Below the pieces are notes generated by a model. The model worked only from the letters and a program-made list of their open reading frames with translations. It had not been told where the DNA came from and searched no databases. Made by a program: the position numbers and the translations under genes. 64,000 bases of DNA from Calonectria ilicicola (taxonomy: Eukaryota > Ascomycota > Sordariomycetes > Hypocreales > Nectriaceae): positions 620,001-684,000 of the forward strand of contig CP085836.1 in the NCBI GenBank assembly GCA_020809705.1, in the 5' to 3' direction. Positions 47,339 to 57,621 of this stretch are shown piece by piece (position 1 is the first letter of the stretch; every line of letters begins with the position of its first letter).

Positions 47339-48329
47339 TAAGCTTAGTTATATTTACTATTATTATAACTTTAAAGCTATTTTTAGTAAATTTTATAATT
47401 TATTTAATAAATATAATAAGATAAATTGACGAATAATGAAAGTAAATATTATAATATAATTTATTAAAAAAATAAAAAAATAAATATAATACTATAATTT
47501 ATTAAGAAATAAGAGAAAATAATCCTTACTAATAAAAGTTAGTATTAAAGTAGTATATTATAAAATATATTAAATTTCTATTTTAATAAAATATATAAAA
47601 CTTTTATTTTAATATTTCTTTTAAAAGTTTAATCCTTTTATTATATAACTAGATATTTATATTTAGTTTTATTATTATTATTTAAAAAAGGTTTAATCAA
47701 TTATTAATAAAGTTTACTATTTTAATAATTACTTTAAAATATATATAAAGTTTAATATTAAAGCTTTTATAACTTAATATTATAAGTTAAATTATTATAT
47801 ATTAATATGAAAAAAGTAAACTTTAATTTAAAGTAATTATATAATTTATATATTATTTATATAAAAATATAACTAAATAAGTTCTATCTTTTTTAAACTA
47901 TTTAAATATAAAATTTAAATAGTTAATTATATTTTAGTAAAATTAACTATATAGCTAAATTTAATTATATTTACCATTATTATAACTTTAAAGCTCCCTT
48001 TAATTAAGCTTATAATTTGCTAAAATAAAATCTAAATATTTCTTTAAAATTATTAATAATATAAGTATAGTTCTTTTTCTTTTAATAAAGTAATTAAAAT
48101 TAAGAAAAGTATAAAAATATAAATTAAATTAAATAATTAAAGTTAGGGTGAAAAATATATTTTAATATTTAGCTATATTAAGCTTTTTTATAAAAGTATT
48201 AGAGATAATATTTTTTAAATTATTATAATATTTAGTAATTTTCTTATTTAAGATTTATATTTATAAGTTTTATTTAATATATTAATTTTATTAAATAATT
48301 AAACTTTTATATAAGTAAAAAGATACTAA

Positions 48330-48425
48330 AGAAAAATAATAAAAATAATAAAAATAATAAAAATAATAAAAATAATAAAAATAATAAAAATAATAAAAAT
48401 AATAAAAATAATAAAAATAATATTA
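48330..48425. repeat. 9-bp tandem repeat, about 10 copies
   Basis: Repetition of aaaaataat. Confidence 0.85.
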
Positions 48426-49280
48426 AAAAAAGTTAATTTTTAATTCTTAAAGTTAATAGTTTTTATATTTAAATATATAGTATACTTTTCTTAAAGATTT
48501 AAATTTCCTATTCTCTTTTTACTTATATATAAGTCTAATTATTTCACAAGGTTAATACACTAAATAAAGCTCGTATAAACTTTCTATATATAATTCTTTT
48601 TCTAAATTAAAACTAAACCTCAAATTAAAAGGACCTTTATTTAATTTATTAAAAAAATAAATTATAATTATAATTTTTTTGGATTTTTTCCTAATTTTAT
48701 TTTATTTAAAATTAATCTTTTATAACAAAAATAATATATATATACAATTAACTAATTAAATTTAGTTTTAAACAAATTTAAGATATTTATATTTATATTT
48801 AAATAATAATATAACAAACTATTTTCTTAAAAATAAATTATCTTAAATTTAAAATTTAAAATAATAGTTAAAATAAACAGCTTATTTTACTTTTTTACAT
48901 TTAGAAAATCTAGTTTTTAAAAAAAATACTTTTTCCAATTTTTTAAGCTTTTTATTATAGTATTATTATAATAGGTTTTATAAAACTTTTATACTATATA
49001 ATTAATAAATAAAATCATAATAAATAAATCTTTTAAAAAGAAAGTTACTAAATTAAAATTTTTAGATTTTTTTAAAAGATCTTTTTTTAAAAGTTCTAAA
49101 TTCTTTTTATATTTAAGAAATATATAATAAATCTTTTAATAAAGTTATATAAACTTAACCTTATAATTTAATAAAAGAGTTTAAAAAGAACCTAAAAAAT
49201 AACAATTATTTTTGTTAAAGCTAGGTGATTTATATTAAAAAAAGCTAGGTTTTTTAAATTATTATTTAAAAGAATTTTTA

Positions 49281-49652
49281 TTATATAATTAATAGGCTCT
49301 CTTGCTTGTCATCCAAGGAAAGTCTTTCATCTTCAGGTATTTTAAAATACCTTAGTATTGGTTTTATCATCTGTTGTTGCTTTCGGATAAAGCTTTTATC
49401 CCCCTTTGCAAGTGTTGTCTTAAGAAGAAGTCTGCATTCCCAAAGGACGAGATGGATCTTGGTTTCATCATCTATATTGTCTATCCGATGTGCTTTTTTT
49501 GCTTTGTTTTGGAATGTTGAGAGATGTCTTCGATCGAATCTATCGAGCTCGATTCCGTTGGCTTGGACTAATCGATCAACGTATCTGGCCGCGGATTCGC
49601 TTTCTGGAGGGTTGTTGCCAGCATAGATGATGCATCGTTTGTAGGCAGACAT
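49281..49652 (-). pseudogene. Second copy of the orphan gene, 3'-truncated
   Basis: The 123-codon frame begins MSAYKRCIIYAGN and parallels the 21.3 kb gene to SLDDKQE, then runs into target DNA, so the last few residues are not native. It has 15 extra codons after DETKI (HLVLWECRLLLK...), rich in Leu. No stop lies within the unit. Many differences between the copies are not RIP-type, so they diverged as separate lineages before insertion. The leader contains a CA-rich run and gccaagATGtc, as in the other copy. The truncation makes a functional product doubtful. Confidence 0.6.
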
Positions 49653-49932
49653 CTTGGCTGTTGTGTTTGAGGGTTTTTTTTGGTGTGTGTTTGAGAGAGG
49701 TTTGTTTGAGTGTGCGTTGCTGCATTCCTGGCTGGTAGAAAATTCTTCCTTTTATTGTACGGGGTTTCTATCTATCAAGGTTTTCATCTTGTGTTGCCTT
49801 TAGGCTTCAGAGTTGGCACAAGGGCGATTGTACCAATCCATGTGAAAGTCTATCATGAGGCGTGCCTTTAGGTCCTGTGACCTTGTCGGCGTCTTCCTTT
49901 TCTAAAAGGAAGAAAATAACTATATGAAAGAC
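49301..49932 (-). mobile_element. Retroposed orphan-gene unit, 3'-truncated copy
   Basis: A 632-bp normal-composition unit flanked by the perfect 16-bp repeat ataattaataggctct (49,285-49,300 and 49,933-49,948). The related hAT relic at 57,057-57,072 shows the same site unoccupied. Its start (gtctttcatatag) coincides with the 21.1 kb copy. It stops inside the gene, 55-60 bp before the other copy's stop codon. Confidence 0.75.
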
Positions 49933-50226
49933 ATAATTAATAGGCTCTTTTAATAAATAAGTTGTATTAATTATAAGTAGAATTTTATTTAGTAGATTAA
50001 TTTATTTTTATTACCCTTTTTAATATATAAAATATATAATATATAAAACTTATATAAAGAAATAATCTTTTTATAAAAAAAAAACTAAAAGATCCTTTTT
50101 TTTTTATACTTTTCTATTTATTCTTTTAATATATTTTAAACTATTATATTTTAAATATAACTAAAATAATAAATATTATTTATAAAATTTATATTAAAGT
50201 TATTTTTATAAATAGTATTAAATATA

Positions 50227-50651
50227 ACGTACATGATAAGCATACAAGCTAGACAAGTATACAAGCCAGTAAAATTTTCACCTTAAATAAAGATTTTTAA
50301 AAATTCCTTAAAATTTCAACTTAAATTTAAAATAAATAAAAATCTTAAAATAAGCTTTTAAAGATATAAATATATTATATTATTTTTTAGATTTCTTTTA
50401 GATTTTTATATAATTAATAATTATAACTTTTTATATTCACACTGTATAAATAGCTATCTAAATATATAGAAAAATATTTGAAAAGAAAAAGACTATATTA
50501 CAAAGTAATATTTCCTTTAAATAGCTTATATTAAATTTTTTAAGTTATAACTATTATAATTGTGAATTTTAAAATTTTAAAAAGAGGTATATTTAGGTGT
50601 ATAGTATAATAGCTCGCATACTTATTTAGCTCGTATACTTATTATGTACGT
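50227..50651. mobile_element. pogo-type MITE, copy 1
   Basis: A 425-bp element with ends ACGTACATGATAAGC, TA duplications on both sides, and no coding sequence. It equals 54,611-55,035 in length and order but carries more C-to-T and G-to-A changes. Confidence 0.85.
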
Positions 50652-50733
50652 TATTTATAAATTAATTATTATTAGCTATATTATTTTTAGTAATATTATA
50701 AATAAAATAAATTAGTTATAATTAAAATAAATA

Positions 50734-50768
<35 letters not shown>

Positions 50769-50867
50769 AATAAGAAAAATAAAATACTAATTTAAAGATA
50801 TTTTTAAAGTTAAGTTATAATATATAAACAATAAATTAAAATTTCTTTATATACAAGGTTATAAATT

Positions 50868-50970
50868 TAGTAATTAGTATTAGTATTAGTATTAGTATTA
50901 GTATTAGTATTAGTATTAGTATTAGTATTAGTATTAGTATTAGTATTAGTATTAGTATTAGTATTAGTAT
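50868..50970. repeat. 6-bp tandem repeat (TTAGTA), about 16 copies
   Basis: Near-perfect repetition of ttagta. It resembles, but is not, the fungal telomere repeat TTAGGG. Confidence 0.9.
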
Positions 50971-51113
50971 ATTAAATAATAAGATTTTAATTATATATAA
51001 ATATAATTTAAATATAATAATTAAATTAAAATATAATTATTTAATTTAAATAATGTATTTAAATTTATTTAAAAATATTAATTTAATAAAAATATAATTA
51101 TTTAATTTAAATA

Positions 51114-51927
51114 AATCTTTTTTTCTCTTTACCTATATAAAAATCTAACTATCTAGTAAAATTAAATTAATATAATAAATTAAACTTATAAATATAAAAC
51201 TAAAATAAAAGAGTTACTAGATATTATAATAACCTAGAAATATTTTCTCTAATACTTTAATAAAAAACTTTATTAAAGCTTAATATTAAAGAGCACTTTC
51301 CTAACTTAAGTTATTTAATTTAAATTATCTTCCTCCTACTTTCTAAATTAGAAATAACCCTTATATATATAGTCTTTTATAAATATTATTAATATTTAGT
51401 AATTAGTTAAATAATATATATTTATAATTTCCAAGATAGTAATAAGTATATTAAGCTTTATCTTTATTAAAATAAAATTAACTAAATCTAGCTTTTAGAA
51501 AAACCTTAGGTAGCTAGAATGCTAGATCTATCCTAGTAATAAATAGTATAATTAATAGTGTTTAGTTATAAGGTTCTTAAAGATAGGCTTTATAAACTAA
51601 TACTAGATAATAAAGCTAATTAAATAAAAAACTTTATTAAATACGAAAAGGGACTTCTTTAAGAACTTATCTATAAATTAAATAATAATAATACTCTAAG
51701 CTACTAATAACACTAGTTCCTTAAAGCTTTATAAAGTAATAAGGTGTGGCTAAAATAGCTACTAAATTAGATAGAAATAGTTAATACTATTAACTAAAGG
51801 TTAAATAATAATAGATTGATAGAAGTTTAGGTGGCTTATAGGATAAAAGTTTTTATGTATAGCTTATTAAGGTAATAATAAATATCTTATAATATATGAC
51901 TTTAATACTAACTTTCCTTAGTAAGGA
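51114..51927 (-). mobile_element. R1-long element, minus orientation
   Basis: An 814-bp unit related in reverse to 55,943-56,791, from ctctttacctatata to aatactaactttccttagtaagg. It is flanked by atttaatttaaata at 51,100-51,113 and 51,928-51,941. The middle (51,480-51,880) is absent from the short R1 copies. The AT-rich flanks make the duplication only moderately convincing. Confidence 0.6.
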
Positions 51928-51944
51928 ATTTAATTTAAATATAA

Positions 51945-52040
51945 TAATTTAATTTATATATAATAATTTAATTTATATATAATAATTTAATTTATATATA
52001 ATAATTTGATTTATATATAATAATTTAATTTAAATATAGT
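51945..52040. repeat. 19-bp tandem repeat, about 5 copies
   Basis: Repetition of tttatatataataatttaa. Confidence 0.8.
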
Positions 52041-52099
52041 AATTTAATTTTAATAATATATTTAAATTTATTTAAAAATATTATTTTAATAAAAATATA

Positions 52100-54133
52100 A
52101 TTATTTAATTAAAATAATTTAAATAAAAGAATTCCTTATATTTAGTTATTTCCTTAAAATAGCTTATATAAAAATACTACCTTATAATATAGTTTAAATG
52201 AAAATCATACTATATAATATAACTTAAATAAAAATTATACTATAAAATATAACTTAAATAAAAATCATACTATTTTATTATAAATTAATTAAAAATCATA
52301 TTAATATATTATGAATTAAGATTTTATTCTTTTTCTTTATTTTATTCTTTACTTTTTTCTTAAAATAAATATATATATATATATATTTAAGCTTATTATA
52401 TCTTTAAAAATCAATATTTTTATATTCTTTAAAAATAACTTCTTCTAACTATAATAAATGTGAAAATAATTTTAAAGAAAATAGTGTTTCTAAAACTAAT
52501 AATAGTATTTTTAAAAATCTAGCTTCTTCTTTTATTATAGAAAATAATGTTAACTTTTAAGTTTAATGTTTTAATTTAGTAAACCATTATAATTTTAAAC
52601 ATTTAAAAATTACGACTAATAAAAAAACTGAAAAAACTAGAAAAAGAAGTAAGTTATTTCTTTTATTATTTATATATATATATATATTAATATTTAATAG
52701 AAATTAGTAGCTCTTTAAATAAAAAAGATCTTTTTAATTTAATTAAAAAAAACTAAAGAAAGTAAAAATAATAATTTTAAAGGAAAAGAAACTTTAAATA
52801 AGATTTTATGTTTTCTTATAAAAAGTAATTTATCTTTTAAGCTTTTAAATTCTAAATCTTTTTAAAATTTATTACTTAATTATAATAAGTAAGTTCATTT
52901 TATTTAATTTATATTTTATTAAAATATATAACCAATTTTTTAATAGAAATCTAACTATTATAAATAGATGGAAAATAAAAGATATTTTAAATAAAAATTA
53001 TAAAAATAGTTTAATTAGGCTAAATTTTAATTTAGTAGCTAATGTTAATTCTTTAGGAACCTTTTCCTTAGTTTTTAATATTTAAACTACTAATAATTAA
53101 AATGCTTATTTAGGTATTATATTAGCTTATATTTCTAATGGGTTTCAATTAGAATATAAGTTAATAAGTACATATTTTCTAAATTTATTTTGTTATTTAA
53201 ATTAATATATATATATATATATATTAATTATTTATTTCTTTAGAATTTAATAAATTAATTAAAAGTTTTATTAAAATATATATATATAAAGAAATTCTTA
53301 ATTCTTTAATTATATATTTTAATATAACTTTAAAAAACATTATTAGGTAAGTTATTTTTTAATATTTAAACTTAATATTAAATATATTTTAAATATATTA
53401 TTTTATATAACTAATTTATTAATTATAATATTACTAGAGATAATACAGCTAATAATAATTAACTTATAAATATATTTAAAGCTATTTATAAAAATAACTT
53501 TAATATAAATTTTATAAATAATATTTATTATATTAGTTATATTTTAAATATAATAGTTTAAAATATATTAAAAGAATTTATTTCTTTTAATTTTATAGAA
53601 ACTAAATTACTTAATTATATAAATTTAATTTTTATAAAAGATTTTAAATTAGAAGAAATAGGAAATATTAATATTAATAGTAAGTTTTTTTTTAAAAAAA
53701 TCTATTTTGAATTATATTTATATTAATCTTTTTTTTAAATCTTATAAGTTAATTAAGAGAATTAGCTAGTGTTACTAAATATTATTAAGAAGGAAAAAAA
53801 CTATTAAAAGAAGAAACTTTTAATCTTTCTTTTAATAATAAAATCATTCCTTTAAGTAAGATTTTTTTATTATATATATTTTATATATTAAAAAAAGGCT
53901 AATTTAAATAAATAATTCTATTAAATAAAATTATACTTATAATATAATTAATACAGCCTTTTTATTAAAAGAACCTATTAATTACATTAGAAAAATACCT
54001 CTAATACTAATCTAAAAAAACTAGCTTTTTCTAATATAAATTAGCTAGCTTCAAAAGATGTAAAGGTTATTTTTAAAGTTTTTTAAAATCTTTTATTAAA
54101 TTATAAGGTTAAGTTTATATAACTTTACTTAGA
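52100..54133 (+). pseudogene. hAT relic, 5' two thirds
   Basis: Parallels 31.7-34.4 kb: leader with repeated aaatcatacta words, N-terminal region (about 52,430-52,900), core (about 53,430-53,680) and the segment ending aactttactta at 54,131, where other repeats begin. The 3' part may be the piece at 62.16-63.69 kb or be lost. All frames are broken. Confidence 0.6.
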
Positions 54134-54165
54134 GTTATAATTTTCGTTTATAATTTTCGTTTATG

Positions 54166-54250
54166 GTTTTAGTTTATAGTTTAGTTTTAGTTTATAGTTT
54201 AGTTTTAGTTTATAGTTTAGTTTTAGTTTATAGTTTAGTTTTAGTTTAAT
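54166..54250. repeat. 18-bp tandem repeat, about 5 copies
   Basis: Repetition of ttatagtttagttttagt. The unit echoes the inner part of the hAT-type terminal repeats. Confidence 0.8.
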
Positions 54251-54608
54251 TGTAGTTTTTTTTATATTTATTATTTAATTTCTATTTTTTAAAATAATAA
54301 TAAAAATAATATAATTATACATTTAAAATAATATAAAAATAAAGTTAACAAAATTATATATATAAATAAAATAATAATAATAAAATTAATAAGAAAATTA
54401 ATATAATAAAATAATAAGAAAATTAATATAATAAAATAATGAAAATAATAATAATATTAATAAAATTAAAATTAATAAAAATAATAAAATAATAAAATTA
54501 AAATAGTAATAAATTTAATATAATGAAAGAATTGAAATAATAATAAATTTAATATAAAAAGATAATTAAAATAATAATAAATTTATTATAATAAAATATA
54601 TATATATA
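54251..54608. other. AT-rich simple sequence
   Basis: Imperfect taat/ataaa words with no gene or element boundary recognised. Confidence 0.5.
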
Positions 54609-54610
54609 TA

Positions 54611-55035
54611 ACGTACATGATAAGCATACGGGCCAGACAAGTATGCGGGCCAGTAAAATTTTCACCTTAAATAAAGATTTTTAAAAATTCCTTAAAATTT
54701 CAACTTAAATTTGAAATAAATAAAAATCTTAAAATAAGCTTATTAAAAATATGAATATATATTATATTCTTTTTAAACTTTTTAGATTTTTATATAATTA
54801 ATAATTATAACTTTTTATATTCACACTGTATAAATGGCTATCTAAATATATAGAAAAATATTTAAAAATAAAAAGATTATATTACAAAGTAATATTTCTT
54901 TTAAATAGCTTATATTAAATTTTTTAAGTTATAACTATTACAATTGTGAATTTTAAAATTTTAAAAATGGGTATTTTTAGGTGCACAGTATAGTGGCCCG
55001 CATGCTTGTTTGGCCCGCATGCTTATCATGTACGT
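54611..55035. mobile_element. pogo-type MITE, copy 2
   Basis: A 425-bp element starting ACGTACATGATAAGC and ending in its inverse, flanked by TA (54,609-54,610 and 55,036-55,037). The subterminal motif gcgggccag is repeated. Ends resemble those of the pogo element at 57,622, which could have mobilised it. Confidence 0.88.
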
Positions 55036-55942
55036 TATATATATATATATATATAATATATTTATTTTAAATTATCTTTATTATATAATTTAAAATTTAA
55101 ACTATTAATATTATTATAATTCTAACTTTTTAGTAAACTTAGCTACTTAATTACTTCTTTAAAAAGTCTATTTTTATTTTTAGAAATAATATTATTTCTT
55201 ATAAGAAAAAGACTTTTTATAAAAGTAAAAGTAACTAAAATAATTAAATAACACCTAGCTAATATACTTAAAATAGAAAATCTAGTATTATTAATTTCCT
55301 AATATTTAAGTATATTAATTTAAAAAGAAAATTAATATATAATATAAATATAAAATAAAATAAAATAAACTTAAAAAGAATAAATAAAAAAAGTTAATTT
55401 CTAACCTTTAAATTTAAAGCTTTTTCATTTAAATATATAGTATATTCTTTTTTAAGGTTTAAATTTCCTATATATAATTCCTTTTTAAAATTAAAAATAA
55501 ACTCTAATTTAAAAGAATTTCTATTATAAATATTCTCATTTAATTTATTAAAAGATAAGTTTAAATTAGGATTTTTTAAATATCTTTCTATTTTTATTTT
55601 ATTTTAAATTAGCTTTTCTTTTATAATTAAAATAAATATATATAAAACTAACTAATTAAATTTAGTTTTAAATAAATTTAAAACATTCTTATTTATATTT
55701 AAATAATAATATAACAATCAATTCTCTTAAAAATAGGTTAATTTAAATTTAGAATTTAGAATAATAGCTAAAATAAAAGGCTTATAATTTCTAATAGCTA
55801 GAAATTCTAGCTTTCTAGGAAAATATCTTTTTAATTTTTTTAAGCTTTTTATAATAGAAATATAATAAATTTTATAAAAACCCTGTATAAAATAATTAAT
55901 AATTTAAAACTTTATAATTAAAAGAAATAAAATAAAATACTT

Positions 55943-56791
55943 TTCCCCGCCGGGGAAAGTTAGTATTAAAGTGGTATATTATGAGATATTTATTACTATC
56001 TTAATAAGCTATACATAAAAACTTTTATCCTATAAGCCACCTAAACTCCTATTAATCTATTACTATCTAACCTTCAATTAGTAGCATTAACTATTTCTAC
56101 CTAATTTAGTAGTTATTTTAGCTATTTTTTTCTTTTCTCTTTACCTATATAAAAGTCTAGTTATACCTTATTACTTTATAAGGCTTTAAGGAACTAGTGT
56201 TATTAGCAGCTTAAAGTATCATTATTATCTAATTTATAGATAAGTTCTTAAAGAAATCCCTTTTAATATTTAATAAAGTTTTTTATTTAATTAGCTTTAT
56301 TATCTAGTATTAATTTATAAAGCCTATTTTCAAGAACCCTACAATTAAATACTATTATTTATATTATTTATTGCTGGAATAAATCTAATATTCTAACTAT
56401 CTAAGGTTTTTCTAGAAGTTAGGTTTAATTAATTTTATTTTAATAAAGATAAGATTTAATATATTTATTATTATCTTAAAAATTATAAATATATATTATT
56501 TAATTAATTATTAAATATTAATAATATTTATAAAGAACTATATATATAAAAGCTATTTTTAATCTAGAAAGTAGAAAAGAGATAATTTAAATTAAATAGC
56601 TTAGATTAGAGAAGTGCTCTTTAATATTAAGCTTTAATAGACGTTTTTATTAAAATATTAAAAAAAACATTTCTAGGTTATTATAATATCTAGTAATTTT
56701 CTTATTTTAGCTTCGTATTTATAAGCTTAACTTAATATATTAACTTAATCTTGCTAGATAGCTAGACTTTTATATAGGTAAAGAGAAAATA
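55943..56791 (+). mobile_element. R1-long element
   Basis: About 849 bp, starting ttccccgccggggaaagtta and ending tataggtaaagag plus A-rich DNA. It is flanked by aaataaaataaaatactt at 55,925-55,942 and 56,792-56,809 (18 bp, low complexity). The sequence tagtattaaagtggtatatt near its start loosely resembles the D-arm/A-box of fungal tRNA genes. No coding frame. The same head and tail occur in the 349-bp R1 copy. Confidence 0.6.
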
Positions 56792-57621
56792 AAATAAAAT
56801 AAAATACTTACTAAATTAGGTTTTTTAGATTTTTCTAAAGAATCTTCTTTTAATAGCTGTAATCTTTTATATATTTAATAACTATATAATAAGCCTTTAA
56901 GTAAAGTTATATAAACTTAGCCTAGGAATTTAATAGAAGGTTTTAAAAATACTTTAAAAATAGTCTTTTATTCTTTTAAAACTAGCTAATCTATATTAAA
57001 AAAGCTAGTTCTTTTTGAATTATTATTAAAGGTATTTTTTATAATATAATTAATAAGCTCTTTTAATAAAAGAGTTTTATTAATTATATTATAAGTAGAA
57101 TTCTACTACTTAGTAAAATTATCTATTTAAATTAACTTTTCTTTTTAATATATAAAATGTATATAATATAAAAAGGTTACTTAAAGGAATACTTTTTTAT
57201 TAAAAGAAAGATTAAAAAATCTTTCTTTTTTAAATTTTTCTATTTTTTCCTTTAATACTCTTTTTCTTTCTTATGTATATTTAATTATACTAGCCAATTT
57301 TTTTTAATTAACTAATAGGGTTTAAAAGAACTTAATATTAATATTTATTTTTTCTATTTCTTTTAATTTAAAATTTTCTATAGAAATTAAATTTATATAA
57401 TTAAATAATTTAATTTCTATAAAATTAAAAGAAATAAATTCTTTTAATATATTTTAAACTATTATATTTAAAATATAACTAATATAATAAATATTATTTA
57501 TAAAATTTATATTAAAGTTATTTTTATAAATAGTTTCAATATATTTATAAATTAATTATTATTACCTATATTATCTTTAACAAGGTTATAATTTGTAGTT
57601 TTTATCATTAATATATAGTTA

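Larger units (their letters stand above)
44682..48419. other. Gene-free AT-rich stretch with decayed repeats
   Basis: Visible remains are a hAT 5' fragment (about 45,440-45,620), an R1 fragment (45,640-45,740), a decayed orphan-unit leader (46,258-46,370), R2 relics (47,170-47,410 and 47,930-48,010) and R1 fragments (47,524-47,620 and 48,145-48,315). No gene survives. Confidence 0.5.
48426..50760 (-). pseudogene. hAT relic carrying two later insertions
   Basis: The order of pieces 48,426-49,284, 49,949-50,226 and 50,652-50,760 matches, in reverse, the continuous hAT core at 55.4-57.6 kb. The gaps are exactly the orphan-gene unit (49,301-49,932) and a pogo-type MITE (50,227-50,651). No frame survives. 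Confidence 0.7.

Noticed and set aside
50868..50970. Telomere-associated sequence
   Set aside because: The unit is TTAGTA, not TTAGGG, and it is flanked by transposon relics on both sides.
55940..55990. Genuine tRNA-Asp-like gene at ccccgccgggg...tagtattaaagtgg
   Set aside because: Only the D-arm/A-box-like part is suggestive; no anticodon arm, T-arm or GGTTCGA box follows at tRNA spacing.
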